The notes: generated by a model not told the origin, from the letters alone. Counted from the first letter of the stretch, positions 20,511 through 30,057 are shown. The stretch is DNA of 64,000 nt from Glaciecola sp. HTCC2999 (GCF_000155775.1 NZ_DS989812.1:265721-329720); one strand, 5' to 3'. Made by a program: numbers and translations.

Positions 20511-20553
20511 CTCCGCTTACACTATCTTTGAATTATAGCGGAGGGTAGTGTAA
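20511..20553 (+). repeat. Two overlapping inverted repeats at the gapB promoter
   Basis: Pair A is CTCCGCT (20511-20517) with AGCGGAG (20537-20543). Pair B is TTACACTA (20517-20524) with TAGTGTAA (20546-20553). The arms interleave (A, B, A', B'), so the two hairpins would exclude each other or form a knot if transcribed. The candidate -10 (20518-20523) lies inside pair B, so the repeats may instead be protein-binding sites. Confidence 0.65.
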
Positions 20554-20610
20554 TACGCACATTTACTCTCCATTAAGACTTCCCAATTAGGAATCATTTA
20601 AGGTAGGAAA

Positions 20611-22056
20611 ATGAATCAACAAGTTGAACAGGATCTCCAAAACAGCTGGCAAGAGCGTCAGGAATACGCTGAAACGATGTTGCCACTGATTGGTAAACTT
20701 TATCGTAACCGTGCTATTGAGATTTCGGTCTATGGCCGTTCTTTATTAAATGCCAGTGCAATCGACGTGATCAAAGCACACCGAACAGTGCGTTTACATG
20801 AAGGTCAAAAGTTACGTTTACGAGAGTCATTTCCCATTGTTGAGTCGTTAGCGGTGATGCAACTTGCACCAGCGCAGATTGATATTGGCAAGTTAGCATG
20901 GGAATTCAATTACGGTCGCGGGAAAGATCAAACTGATTTGACGGCGTTTTTAAATGACGAATTAAATGACATTGTGAATCGCGGTGATGATCAAGTACCT
21001 CAAGATGTAGTGTTGTATGGATTTGGGCGTATTGGTCGATTATTGGCGCGTTTATTGATTGAGCGTCAAGGTACCAATAATAAATTACGTTTACGTGCGA
21101 TTGTTGTGCGTGGAGGTCGAGATGGTGACTTAGAGAAGCGTGCCAGTTTACTGCGTCGTGATTCCGTTCATGGGCCTTTCAACGGCAGTATCACTGTTGA
21201 TACAGAACGAAAAGCGTTACTGGCTAATGGTTCTTTTATTCAAATGATTTATGCTAATTCACCTACCGAAGTTGATTATACTCAATACGGGATCAATAAC
21301 GCGATTGTGATTGATAACACCGGCATGTGGCGTGATCGTGATGGTTTAGGTTTGCATCTAAAATCGAAAGGGGCGAAAAAGGTATTATTAACGGCACCAG
21401 GTAAGGGCGATATTAAAAACATCGTTCACGGTGTCAACCATGCCGATATCTTAGATTCGGACACCATTATGTCTGCTGCAAGTTGTACTACCAATGCGAT
21501 CACTCCGGTATTAAAAGCATTAGATGAGCAATATGGCATTGAGAATGGTCACGTGGAAACCGTCCATTCATATACCAATGATCAAAATTTGATTGATAAC
21601 TTCCATAAAGCCGAACGCCGTGGTCGTAGTGCGCCATTGAATATGGTCATTACGGAGACGGGTGCTGCAAAAGCAGTTTCAAAAGCGTATCCACAGTTAG
21701 AAGGGAAGTTAACGGGTAATGCGATCCGTGTGCCTACTCCGAATGTGTCGATGGCGATTTTGAACCTGAATCTTAAACACGCGACAAATAAAGAAGAAGT
21801 GAATCATTTTTTACAAGATGCATCGCTTTTTTCTGAACTACAGCACCAAATTGACTTTACTCAGTCTACTGAAATTGTATCAAGTGATCTAGTAGGCGCG
21901 CGGGCCGCGTCAATCGTGGATTCAACTGCAACCATCGTTGCGGGTAACCGTGTTACTTTGTATGTTTGGTATGATAATGAGTTTGGTTACAGCTGTCAGG
22001 TAATGCGTGTGGTTCGCGATATGGCAGGGATCACCTCTCCAACATTACCTAAGTAA
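20611..22056 (+). CDS. gapB: GapB-type glyceraldehyde-3-phosphate dehydrogenase with N-terminal extension
   Basis: 481-residue GAPDH family protein of the long type found in Shewanella, Vibrio and Alteromonas relatives; there it is usually linked with gluconeogenesis. About 130 N-terminal residues of unknown role precede a complete GAPDH core. The core shows [11 protein letters not shown], the catalytic Cys292 in SAASCTTN and C-terminal WYDNEFGYS. The residues after the Rossmann strand (AIVVRGG) differ from the NAD-type GIND of GapA, suggesting different cofactor preference; this is inference. Start after AAGGTAGG. Monocistronic, ending at a strong terminator. Confidence 0.88.
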   Translation: MNQQVEQDLQNSWQERQEYAETMLPLIGKLYRNRAIEISVYGRSLLNASAIDVIKAHRTVRLHEGQKLRLRESFPIVESLAVMQLAPAQIDIGKLAWEFNYGRGKDQTDLTAFLNDELNDIVNRGDDQVPQDVVLYGFGRIGRLLARLLIERQGTNNKLRLRAIVVRGGRDGDLEKRASLLRRDSVHGPFNGSITVDTERKALLANGSFIQMIYANSPTEVDYTQYGINNAIVIDNTGMWRDRDGLGLHLKSKGAKKVLLTAPGKGDIKNIVHGVNHADILDSDTIMSAASCTTNAITPVLKALDEQYGIENGHVETVHSYTNDQNLIDNFHKAERRGRSAPLNMVITETGAAKAVSKAYPQLEGKLTGNAIRVPTPNVSMAILNLNLKHATNKEEVNHFLQDASLFSELQHQIDFTQSTEIVSSDLVGARAASIVDSTATIVAGNRVTLYVWYDNEFGYSCQVMRVVRDMAGITSPTLPK

Positions 22057-22087
22057 CCACAGCGCATTAAGCGCTTAGTTCATTAAT

Positions 22088-22124
22088 AAAAAACCTGAAT
22101 ATTTTATAGTATTCAGGTTTTTTT
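22088..22124. terminator. Rho-independent terminator after gapB
   Basis: Perfect nine-base stem (ACCTGAATA/TATTCAGGT, 22093-22101 with 22110-22118), eight-base loop, A-run before and seven T after. It works mainly for gapB. Confidence 0.9.
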
Positions 22125-22155
22125 ATGAGGTGATGAAAGATCGACACTCATTTAT

Positions 22156-22713
22156 ATGTCTGTTACATTAATAATTGAATATTTTTTGAGTCAAATTGTG
22201 TCTGAATCCAGCCCATCTCCCCAAAAGCCACTGAAACGTTATATATTTGAAACAGTGATGATATGTTTAGTCATAGGGGCAGTATTTGCTTTTCAACAAC
22301 GTAATATGCTGCCAAGTGATGGTTCGGTCAGCTTACCCGATACCCAATTTGTGACGTTATCCGGTCAAACTATTCCTTTGCTAGCTAAAGATAAACCGAC
22401 ACTGGTATACATTTTTGCTCCTTGGTGCACTATTTGTCGTATCAGCATCAATAACCTTGATAGCTTAAATTCCGATAAAGTCAATGTAGTGCGGATTGGA
22501 GTTGACTATCAATACATTGAAGAGTTAACCCATTTTGTCGATGAGGTAGGGGTTAAAGGGGAAATACTACTGGGCAATAATCAGACCATTAGAGATTTTC
22601 AGGTGACTGCTTACCCCAGTATTTATATCTTACAACCCGATGGCACTGTCGTTGGGCGTTCAGTGGGATATACCACATCGCTGGGTTTAAAATTACGTAC
22701 TGCATTTGAGTAA
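22156..22713 (+). CDS. Membrane-anchored thioredoxin-like protein (TlpA/ScsD type)
   Basis: 185-residue predicted thiol-disulfide oxidoreductase. One transmembrane segment (about residues 30-46, TVMICLVIGAVFAF) anchors a periplasmic thioredoxin fold. The fold has the active site APWCTIC near residue 92 and a cis-proline in TAYPSIYI near residue 154. Periplasmic redox partners of this kind often reduce or oxidise particular substrates; none is encoded next to it. The start is uncertain because no strong ribosome-binding site is visible, and an internal ATG nearer the membrane segment is possible. It follows the gapB terminator and precedes an M14 peptidase gene. Confidence 0.75.
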   Translation: MSVTLIIEYFLSQIVSESSPSPQKPLKRYIFETVMICLVIGAVFAFQQRNMLPSDGSVSLPDTQFVTLSGQTIPLLAKDKPTLVYIFAPWCTICRISINNLDSLNSDKVNVVRIGVDYQYIEELTHFVDEVGVKGEILLGNNQTIRDFQVTAYPSIYILQPDGTVVGRSVGYTTSLGLKLRTAFE

Positions 22714-22827
22714 CGATATTCTTGTATTATTAGGAGTTGCATAGCATTAAATATCTTAAGATCATGCCTAGTATTTTTGATGAGTAATTGGTAAATTACA
22801 AAAAACAATAATAACTGGAATGATTCA

Positions 22828-23988
22828 ATGCAAATCAGCTCCCAATTCGACAGTGGTAACATTCACGTCGTTTCTGCAACATCTCCTAATGACATCCGTC
22901 TACGTATCAACCGCGATAACCAATCCAATTTTTATCAATGGTTTCACTTCCGCTTACATACTCAAGCCATGGTCAATCATACTATTGTAATTGAGGATCT
23001 AGCTAAATCCGCCTATCCAAAAGGGTGGGAAGGTTATCAGGCGCTCGCCAGTTATGACCGAGATGAGTGGTTTCGTGTGGATACCTCTTTTTATGGGGAT
23101 GAACTCACAATCGATGTGACACCAGAGTACGAGGTGATATATTTTGCATATTTTATCCCTTATAGCTATGAACGTTATCTAAACTTATTAGCGTCCGCAC
23201 AAACGGCGTTTGATTGTCAGCATGTGTTATTAGGCGACACTATAGATGGGCGTGATGTATCAATGTTAGTGATTGGTGATACCCTCAGTGACACGCCTAA
23301 AAAATCAGTATGGATTACTGCGCGCCAACATCCGGGTGAATCTATGGCTTCCTGGTGTGTAGAAGGGTTGATCTATCGTTTGCTAGACGAAGATGATGGC
23401 GTAGCGCGCAAATTGTTAAAGGATGCTGTCTTTTATATTGTTCCTAATATGAATCCCGATGGTTCAGTTCGCGGCCATCTTCGGACTAATGCCGTCGGCA
23501 CAAATTTAAACCGTGAATGGCAAACGCCGTCGTTAGATAAGAGTCCTGAAGTTTATTATGTACTCAATAAAATGCGAGAAACTGGTGTCGACATGTATCT
23601 GGATATTCACGGTGATGAAGCATTACCCTATAATTTTGTCGCCGGTTCTGAAGGTGTACCTAATTATGATGATACGATGGCGCACCTAGAAAATACATTT
23701 AAACAAGCATTACTCAGCGCAACGCCTGAATTTCAAGATACTTTTGGGTATCCTAAAGATGAACCGGGTAAAGCGAATTTAACGGTTGCATCAAATGCAA
23801 TTGCACATCAATTTGGCTGTATGTCTTATACTTTAGAAATGCCGTTTAAAGATAATGCGGATTTACCTGATGCTGCGTATGGATGGTCAGTACCTCGATG
23901 CGCGCAACTAGGTGAGGATCTATTGATCCCTATCCGAGCCGTGATACAAGAATTACAAAACAATAAAACAACAACGATAAAACAATAA
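22828..23988 (+). CDS. M14 family zinc carboxypeptidase, cytosolic carboxypeptidase-like
   Basis: 386-residue protein of the M14 branch related to cytosolic carboxypeptidases. An N-terminal beta-rich domain of about 120 residues precedes the peptidase domain. Zinc ligands are predicted in RQHPGES (near residue 168) and LDIHGDE (near 259), with the catalytic Glu in YTLEMPF (near 337). No signal peptide is seen, so it should act in the cytoplasm. Its bacterial substrate is not established; eukaryotic relatives trim glutamate from tubulin tails. It lies 21 bases before an AGCS amino-acid symporter gene, so the two may be co-expressed. Confidence 0.85.
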   Translation: MQISSQFDSGNIHVVSATSPNDIRLRINRDNQSNFYQWFHFRLHTQAMVNHTIVIEDLAKSAYPKGWEGYQALASYDRDEWFRVDTSFYGDELTIDVTPEYEVIYFAYFIPYSYERYLNLLASAQTAFDCQHVLLGDTIDGRDVSMLVIGDTLSDTPKKSVWITARQHPGESMASWCVEGLIYRLLDEDDGVARKLLKDAVFYIVPNMNPDGSVRGHLRTNAVGTNLNREWQTPSLDKSPEVYYVLNKMRETGVDMYLDIHGDEALPYNFVAGSEGVPNYDDTMAHLENTFKQALLSATPEFQDTFGYPKDEPGKANLTVASNAIAHQFGCMSYTLEMPFKDNADLPDAAYGWSVPRCAQLGEDLLIPIRAVIQELQNNKTTTIKQ

Positions 23989-24009
23989 CTACATCACAAG
24001 GAACACCTT

Positions 24010-25674
24010 ATGGATGCACTCTATAACGTACTAACAACGCTCGATGGCTTTTTGGGGGGCGCTTTTTGGTTCCCTTATGTGCTACTTGGCGTCGGTTTAT
24101 TTTTTACTCTCTATTTGAAATTCCCACAAATTCGATTTTTTAAGCATGCTTGGAAAGTGGTCACTGGTAAATACGACAAAGCTGATGACCCAGGTGATAC
24201 ATCTCATTTCCAATCACTCACGACTGCCTTATCTGGTACAGTGGGTACGGGTAATATATCCGGTGTGGCATTTGCGATTTTCTTAGGTGGTCCCGCTGCA
24301 TTATTCTGGATGTGGGTGACGGCCTTTTTTGGTATGACAACCAAGTTTGTTGAAGTCACACTTTCGCATAAATATCGTGAAAAAACGGCCGATGGCACGA
24401 TGGCCGGTGGTCCTATGTATTACATGGATAAGCGACTTAATATGAAGTGGTTAGCCGTGGCGTTTGCTGTAGCGACAGTAATATGTTCATTTGGTACGGG
24501 TAATCTACCCCAATCAAATGGTATTGCCACTTCAATTGAGGCGACGTTTGGGTTTGACCCGATGTTAGTAGGTGGTGTGTTAGCTATCTTATTAGGGTTA
24601 GTGATTATTGGTGGTATCCATAGGATTGCAACGGTCACTGCTAAAATTGTTCCGATAATGGCGCTCATTTATATCATTGGTGCTTTAGCGGTTATTTTCG
24701 CCAATGCAGGCAATATTGGACCTGCGTTTGCAGCTGTCATCTCAGATGCGTTTACTGGTTCTGCCGCTGCCGGTGGTTTCTTAGGGGCGACGTTAGCATA
24801 CGCATTTAACCGTGGGGTGAATCGCGGCTTATTCTCGAATGAAGCTGGTCAAGGTTCAGCACCAATTGCTCATGCTGCGGCTAAAACGAAAGAATCTGCC
24901 TCAGAAGGTATCGTATCTATCTTAGAGCCGTTCATTGATACTATCATTATCTGTACTATTACAGGTTTGGTTATTTTATCGTCGGGTGTATGGAAAGAAA
25001 AACATCAAAACGTCTTTGATGCATCTGATATGGTTTTCTTGGCGGGCCAGCATTCTGATAAGAATCAAGCAGACGTAGAAAACTTATATAAGTTGATTAA
25101 TAATATTGATGGTTCGAGCGTAGAATATTACAACGGTGTGGTCACTATTGTGGCTGGTAAAGCACAAAACACTGCAGACTTTACGTTAATGAATGCCCGT
25201 TCAATTGCTGAAGATGTTTCATATGGCGTCGGGTCTGAAGAAGATTTATTCACAGGTCGTTTTGAAGTCGTCAACGGTGTACCACAAAAAAATAATTTAG
25301 TAGTGTCAGGTAAGTCTCTAGTTCACTCGGCTAAATTAACGACCATCGCCTTCACACGCGGTTATTTTGGTGACTTTGGGCAATATATTGTGTCGGTGGG
25401 CTTACTATTATTTGCATTCTCGACAGCCATTGCTTGGTCTTATTATGGGGATCGTGCGATGACCTATTTATTAGGGCCAAAATCGGTTATGCCATATCGC
25501 GTAGTGTATATTGCAGGGTTCTTCTGGGCTGCTTTCTCTGATACAACCTTAGTTTGGGCATTATCAGCAGTCGCGATCGTCGTGATGACCTTGCCTAATT
25601 TGTTCGGCATCATGATGTTACGCAAAGAAATGAAAGATACGATGAACGAGTATTGGAATAAAGTTAAGAGTTAA
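24010..25674 (+). CDS. Sodium:alanine/glycine symporter, AGCS family
   Basis: Inner-membrane transporter taking up alanine or glycine with sodium. The 554-residue protein has about ten to eleven hydrophobic segments and the AGCS signature [23 protein letters not shown] near residue 275. It is about 100 residues longer than typical AGCS proteins because of a hydrophilic insertion at roughly residues 328-440, between predicted membrane segments. The insertion does not disturb the frame. It follows the M14 carboxypeptidase gene closely, suggesting peptide breakdown combined with amino-acid uptake, and ends at a clear terminator. Confidence 0.92.
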   Translation: MDALYNVLTTLDGFLGGAFWFPYVLLGVGLFFTLYLKFPQIRFFKHAWKVVTGKYDKADDPGDTSHFQSLTTALSGTVGTGNISGVAFAIFLGGPAALFWMWVTAFFGMTTKFVEVTLSHKYREKTADGTMAGGPMYYMDKRLNMKWLAVAFAVATVICSFGTGNLPQSNGIATSIEATFGFDPMLVGGVLAILLGLVIIGGIHRIATVTAKIVPIMALIYIIGALAVIFANAGNIGPAFAAVISDAFTGSAAAGGFLGATLAYAFNRGVNRGLFSNEAGQGSAPIAHAAAKTKESASEGIVSILEPFIDTIIICTITGLVILSSGVWKEKHQNVFDASDMVFLAGQHSDKNQADVENLYKLINNIDGSSVEYYNGVVTIVAGKAQNTADFTLMNARSIAEDVSYGVGSEEDLFTGRFEVVNGVPQKNNLVVSGKSLVHSAKLTTIAFTRGYFGDFGQYIVSVGLLLFAFSTAIAWSYYGDRAMTYLLGPKSVMPYRVVYIAGFFWAAFSDTTLVWALSAVAIVVMTLPNLFGIMMLRKEMKDTMNEYWNKVKS

Positions 25675-25704
25675 ATCCACTGCTAAAATCGTGTAAACTA
25701 TAAG

Positions 25705-25736
25705 ACCTAGTAGGGGAGACCTTACTAGGTTTTTTA
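25705..25736 (+). terminator. Rho-independent terminator after the AGCS gene
   Basis: Eight-base stem ACCTAGTA/TACTAGGT (25705-25712 with 25723-25730), ten-base loop and a T-run beginning at 25730. Confidence 0.9.
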
Positions 25737-25788
25737 TTTTCCAACCTATTTCTACACTATGATTTTATAATAAGAAAGGAACATGATA

Positions 25789-26121
25789 ATGCTGACGGAT
25801 TGTCCTGCCTGTAAGAAGAAAATTTCAGATAAAGCTGACATATGTAATCACTGTGGTTTCGCGGTAAAAGCCGAAGATGCTGAAGCGTTGTTACGTAAGC
25901 AAAAGATGGATAAATACCAGCGCCATCAGTCCTTACAAACTCAATCGTTTATCGCAGTCCTGTTATTTTTAGCTGGATTTGGAATGATGTACTGGGGCAC
26001 TCCTGAAGTAGGCAGTACGCAGCATAGCATCGCAATATTAGTGTGTGTACTCGGGTTTATTTGGTACTTGATCAATCGCGTGCGGATATTACTCACGAAA
26101 CGTAATAAATTTTTTGGCTAA
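25789..26121 (+). CDS. Zinc-ribbon membrane protein, unknown function
   Basis: 110-residue protein with an N-terminal zinc ribbon, two CxxC knuckles in CPACKKK and CNHCGF. A charged linker and two hydrophobic segments (about residues 50-68 and 80-97) follow, then a short basic tail. The ATG at 25789 is preferred because AAAGGA lies eight bases upstream; the ATG at 25783 is too close to it. Proteins of this layout are common and mostly uncharacterised. It precedes yeaC by 28 bases and may be co-transcribed with it. Confidence 0.75.
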   Translation: MLTDCPACKKKISDKADICNHCGFAVKAEDAEALLRKQKMDKYQRHQSLQTQSFIAVLLFLAGFGMMYWGTPEVGSTQHSIAILVCVLGFIWYLINRVRILLTKRNKFFG

Positions 26122-26149
26122 TTGGGGCTAATACAGAGGCTGTATAGAG

Positions 26150-26434
26150 ATGAATGTAGAACAACTTGTCAATGCAATGACACCTGAAGTATACCAAAAT
26201 TTAAAGCAAGCAGTAGAGACTGGCAAGTGGCCAAATGGTGCTGAGCTAACAGAAGAACAAAAAGCAAATTCGTTACAAATGGTCATGTTATACCAGGCTA
26301 AAGTAGAGCGTTCAAATGAACACATGACCATTGGGGAAGATGGTGAAATGGTGCACAAGTCCAAATCTGAACTGCGTAATGAGTTGCGCCAAGCAGGTCA
26401 AGCTCCCATCGCCCAAGTCAAACTTAAAGACTAA
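26150..26434 (+). CDS. yeaC: YeaC family protein (DUF1315)
   Basis: 94-residue conserved protein of unknown function. It matches E. coli YeaC closely: MTPEVYQ near residue 10, VETGKWPNG near 22, LTEEQK near 33 and the HMTIGEDGEMVHKSK block. No membrane segment or signal peptide is seen. In E. coli yeaC is next to msrB and gapA, genes also present in this window. Its 3' end overlaps the convergent ansA by 11 bases. Confidence 0.92.
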   Translation: MNVEQLVNAMTPEVYQNLKQAVETGKWPNGAELTEEQKANSLQMVMLYQAKVERSNEHMTIGEDGEMVHKSKSELRNELRQAGQAPIAQVKLKD

Positions 26435-27479
26435 TTTCACCGCATAAGTCGCGCGATAATAGCGCGACTTGTTGTTCATAATCATTTGTCTGTGACAGCA
26501 CAAAGTGTAACTTTGTCAACGCCGCTTCTACCGTCATATCATGACCCGATAGTACGCCTACTTCAGCTAGCCTTTGTCCATTTGCATACCCTGACATATT
26601 CACTTTACCAGATAAACATTGTGTACAATTAAGAATAATAATGTGACGGGCCTTGGCTTCTGCGAAAGCCGTTAGCATTGCCTCATTTTGAGGGGCATTA
26701 CCCACACCATAGCTGAGTAAAATAAGTGCTTTTACCGGTTGTAGTAATAAATTATGAATAATGTCCACACTGATCCCAGGATACAAACTCACTAAACCCA
26801 CTGGTTGGGCATCTATGTGATGTAAGATTAACGGGCTTGGCTTCGAAGCGATTGGTGAGCAGGCTGCTTGATTGACGTTAATGTTTATACCCGCTTCAAT
26901 CAGTACTGGATAGTTAGGGGAGGCAAAGGCGTTAAAACCATCTGCATTGACTTTTCGAGAACGATTACCTCGAAATAATTGATTATTAAAAAATAACGTG
27001 ACTTCAGGAACGGGATAATTTGCAGCAAGAAATAACGCATTTAATAAATTTTCTTGACCGTCTGAACGTAATTGAGCCAACGGAATTTGTGAACCTGTGA
27101 CGATAATCGGTTTGGTTAGACCTTCAAACATAAATGACAGTGCTGAGGCTGTATAGGCCATCGTATCGGTGCCATGTAAAATAATAAACCCATCATATTG
27201 GTCGTAGTGTGATTCAATATCTTGGGCAATCATTTCCCAATCACTCGGTTGCATATCTGATGAATCTAATAACGTATCATACTCGTGTACGGTGAAAGCT
27301 GGCATTTCAGTACGGTGGAACTCGGGCATACCATTTAAGGTGTTAGTTAAGAATCCAGCAACCGGAATATAACCTTGCTGTGATGGCTGCATCCCAATAG
27401 TACCGCCGGTATAAGCTACATAGATATGCTTGCGTTGTTTTGTGTCGCAAGGTTTTAGTTGAATTGTGTGCTCAGTCAT
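26424..27479 (-). CDS. ansA: L-asparaginase I, cytoplasmic type
   Basis: Hydrolyses L-asparagine to aspartate and ammonia. The 351-residue protein has the two catalytic threonine motifs of the family, YTGGTIGM near residue 23 and ILHGTDTMAYTASAL near residue 100, with the catalytic Lys expected near residue 170 of the family fold. There is no signal peptide, so it is the cytoplasmic AnsA rather than periplasmic AnsB. Convergent with yeaC, overlapping by 11 bases, with a strong hairpin inside its last codons. Confidence 0.92.
   Translation of the reverse strand: MTEHTIQLKPCDTKQRKHIYVAYTGGTIGMQPSQQGYIPVAGFLTNTLNGMPEFHRTEMPAFTVHEYDTLLDSSDMQPSDWEMIAQDIESHYDQYDGFIILHGTDTMAYTASALSFMFEGLTKPIIVTGSQIPLAQLRSDGQENLLNALFLAANYPVPEVTLFFNNQLFRGNRSRKVNADGFNAFASPNYPVLIEAGININVNQAACSPIASKPSPLILHHIDAQPVGLVSLYPGISVDIIHNLLLQPVKALILLSYGVGNAPQNEAMLTAFAEAKARHIIILNCTQCLSGKVNMSGYANGQRLAEVGVLSGHDMTVEAALTKLHFVLSQTNDYEQQVALLSRDLCGEISL
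26446..26470 (+). repeat. Strong GC-rich hairpin in the 3' end of ansA
   Basis: Perfect nine-base inverted repeat AAGTCGCGC/GCGCGACTT with a seven-base loop, 12 bases past the yeaC stop and inside the last ansA codons. It may stop transcription from yeaC or protect a 3' end. The downstream GTTGTT is a poor T-run, so terminator function is uncertain. Confidence 0.45.
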
Positions 27480-27607
27480 TGGGTTAGCTCATTGAGATTG
27501 TTACGAATGATGTGGTAATGATAACAAATATTGGTTGTATATGACGCGTTTGTAGGGCAAATTAAAAGTTGTATCCTTTGATAAATATTAAATTGAGGTA
27601 GTTTGTA

Positions 27608-29002
27608 ATGAAAATGATTGGCTTATTAGGCACGTTATTTATCACCTATAGTATTATAATATCTTCGGTTAATGCGCAAACCAATTTTTCTCAAAGTATT
27701 GATTTATCTTCGTTAACCCCGTTAACCACTGCCGATATTTTACCGATGAAAGCGCGTGCAGAGCACATAGATACTATGCTAGAAGATAAGTTAGTCAATA
27801 CACTTCCTCAGCTGATGACTCGCGAAGGCATTGATATGTGGATCTTGATCTCGCGTGAATATAATGAAGATCCGGTATTGAAAACAATGTTACCTGCGAC
27901 CTGGTTATCTGCTCGCCGGCGAACTATTCTAGTATTAGTGAACCCTGGTGAGGGCAAGGCTGTTGAGCGTTATGCCGTCGCGCGCTATCAAGTCGATACG
28001 TTATTTCAAAAAGCATGGGACAAAGAATCTCAGCCGTCACAATGGCAACGTTTAGTGGAATTAATCCAACAAAAACAACCGCGTAATATTGCAATAAATC
28101 AATCTACACATTTTGCTTTAGCTGATGGCATGACAGCCACTGAATATGATGAGTTTGTAGCAGTACTTCCTAACTCGTTAAAAGAAAAAATTGTATCAAG
28201 TGAACCTCTCGCACTAGCATGGTTAGAAACGCGTACAGCAATGGAATTAGCTATATATCCTGAAATAGTTGCGATGGGACATCGTATTATTAAAGAGTTA
28301 TATACTCATCGTGTTATTACCCCTGGGGAGACAACAACCGATGACTTAGTGTGGTGGCTTAGAGATAAGTCTACATCCGTAGGATTAAGTAATTGGTTTC
28401 ATCCGAGTGTTTCGATTCAGCGAGCATCAAAAGAGACGTTTAATCATATCGAAGCATTTAGCAAAAATAAGCCTAATAATATTATTTTACCAGGTGACTT
28501 GATTCATTTGGATTTCGGCATCACGTATTTACGCTTACATACCGATCAACAACAGCATGCCTATGTACTCAAAAAAGGTGAAACTGATGCACCTGAATAC
28601 TTGAAGGCGGCGTTAGCGGATGCTAATCGATTACAGGATATTTTTACAGATAAGTTTGCAGTCGGGGTAACTGGCAATACCATTTTAAAAGCAGCTCGTG
28701 AACAAGCAATAGCAGAAGGGATAAAACCGGCTATATACACGCACCCATTGGGTTATCATGGGCATGCTGCAGGAACAACATTAGGTATGTGGGATTCTCA
28801 GGGCGGCGTGCCGGTCCAAGGCGATTATCCGCTACATGCAAATACGGCGTATTCGATTGAATTAAATGCAGCAAAATTCATTGAGCCTTGGGGCAAAGAG
28901 ATACGTATTATGCTGGAGGAAAATGCGATTTTTGATGGAAACAAGGTCACGTATTTTAATGGTCGTCAGACACAATTTCATTTAATCAAACCAAAAGAGT
29001 AA
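27608..29002 (+). CDS. Exported M24 family metallopeptidase (Xaa-Pro aminopeptidase-like)
   Basis: 464-residue protein with an N-terminal signal peptide (about residues 1-23, ending SVNA). A creatinase-like N-terminal domain and a pita-bread M24 domain follow. Candidate metal ligands are Asp in HLDFGITY (near residue 302), a second Asp eleven residues on, His in HPLGYHGHAAG (near 378), Glu in SIELNA and Glu in MLEENAIF. Likely releases N-terminal residues from proline-containing peptides in the periplasm; the substrate is inferred from the family. It is followed by a terminator shared with lipA. Confidence 0.85.
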   Translation: MKMIGLLGTLFITYSIIISSVNAQTNFSQSIDLSSLTPLTTADILPMKARAEHIDTMLEDKLVNTLPQLMTREGIDMWILISREYNEDPVLKTMLPATWLSARRRTILVLVNPGEGKAVERYAVARYQVDTLFQKAWDKESQPSQWQRLVELIQQKQPRNIAINQSTHFALADGMTATEYDEFVAVLPNSLKEKIVSSEPLALAWLETRTAMELAIYPEIVAMGHRIIKELYTHRVITPGETTTDDLVWWLRDKSTSVGLSNWFHPSVSIQRASKETFNHIEAFSKNKPNNIILPGDLIHLDFGITYLRLHTDQQQHAYVLKKGETDAPEYLKAALADANRLQDIFTDKFAVGVTGNTILKAAREQAIAEGIKPAIYTHPLGYHGHAAGTTLGMWDSQGGVPVQGDYPLHANTAYSIELNAAKFIEPWGKEIRIMLEENAIFDGNKVTYFNGRQTQFHLIKPKE

Positions 29003-29015
29003 TGAATGAGAAGCA

Positions 29016-29047
29016 TAAAAAAAGTCCGATAATATTCGGACTTTTTT
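29016..29047. terminator. Bidirectional terminator between the M24 gene and lipA
   Basis: Seven-base stem AGTCCGA/TCGGACT (29023-29029 with 29036-29042), extended by A-run/T-run pairing, with T-runs on both strands. It sits between convergent genes. Confidence 0.9.
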
Positions 29048-29070
29048 AGTTCAACATTAAAACGCTTATG

Positions 29071-30057
29071 TTACTTTTTAGTAGGCGTAAAATGACTAAC
29101 GACATCTTCACCAGCAGCTTGTTTATCAGCATGGTAACTTGAACGTACCATAGGTCCACAAGCAGCGTGGGTAAAGCCAATTTCATCAGCATATTCACCT
29201 AGTGCCGTAAACTCATCAGGTGTGACATAACGCTTAACTGGGTAATGATGACGAGAAGGTTGAAGGTATTGACCGAGTGTTAACATGTTCACATCGTGGG
29301 CACGCAAGTCTTCTAATACAACCTTGATTTCATCCACTTCTTCTCCCATCCCCATCATGAGACCCGATTTAGTAGGAATATGAGGGTGAGCAGCTTTGAA
29401 CTTTTTCAATAAATCCAATGACCATTGATAGTTTGCTCCAGGACGACACTCACGATAAAGACGTGGGATAGTTTCTAGATTATGATTGAAAACATCAGGT
29501 AAGCCAGTCGCTAAGATCTCTAAAGCGCGATCCATGCGCCCTCGAAAATCTGGGACTAACACTTCAATTTTAGTATTGGGGCTATGTTCACGAATTGCAT
29601 TAATGCAATCTACAAAATGCTGTGCACCACCATCACGAAGATCATCACGGTCAACTGAAGTAATGACCACATATTTTAAGTCCATCTTAGCAATTGTAGT
29701 CGCTAATTTAAGCGGCTCTTCTGCACTTGGAGGTAGCGGTTTACCATGAGCCACATCACAAAATGGGCAACGACGTGTACAAATATCACCTAAGATCATG
29801 AATGTTGCAGTGCCGTGGTTAAAACACTCAGATAGGTTAGGGCAACTTGCTTCTTCACACACTGAATGCAAATTATTCTCACGAAGCGTTTGTTTAATTT
29901 TTTCTACTTTTTCAGTCGTGCGCGGGAGTTTAATTTTAATCCACTCAGGTTTACGCAACATTGCTTCCTTTTCAGTTGGAATAATGGTGACTGGAATGTG
30001 CTTAACTTTCTCATCATCGCGGAGTTTGACTCCTGCTTCTGGACGTGAACTACTCAT
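29071..30057 (-). CDS. lipA: Lipoyl synthase
   Basis: Radical-SAM enzyme inserting two sulfur atoms into octanoyl groups on E2 and GcvH proteins. The 328-residue protein has the auxiliary-cluster motif [12 protein letters not shown], the radical-SAM motif CTRRCPFC and the C-terminal RSSYHAD, whose Ser also binds the auxiliary cluster. The ATG at 30057 is chosen because GAAGG lies six bases upstream; it overlaps the lipB stop by eight bases. Last gene of the ybeD-lipB-lipA group, as in E. coli. Confidence 0.97.
   Translation of the reverse strand: MSSSRPEAGVKLRDDEKVKHIPVTIIPTEKEAMLRKPEWIKIKLPRTTEKVEKIKQTLRENNLHSVCEEASCPNLSECFNHGTATFMILGDICTRRCPFCDVAHGKPLPPSAEEPLKLATTIAKMDLKYVVITSVDRDDLRDGGAQHFVDCINAIREHSPNTKIEVLVPDFRGRMDRALEILATGLPDVFNHNLETIPRLYRECRPGANYQWSLDLLKKFKAAHPHIPTKSGLMMGMGEEVDEIKVVLEDLRAHDVNMLTLGQYLQPSRHHYPVKRYVTPDEFTALGEYADEIGFTHAACGPMVRSSYHADKQAAGEDVVSHFTPTKK

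Larger units (their letters stand above)
20313..20610 (+). other. gapB upstream region with promoter candidate
   Basis: 298 bases without a gene. It holds a weak HexR-like site (20364-20378), a promoter candidate and two overlapping inverted repeats (20511-20553), and the AAGGTAGG ribosome-binding site of gapB. The promoter candidate is TTGGCA at 20495-20500 and TACACT at 20518-20523, 17 bases apart. No intrinsic terminator for msrB was recognised. Confidence 0.5.
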
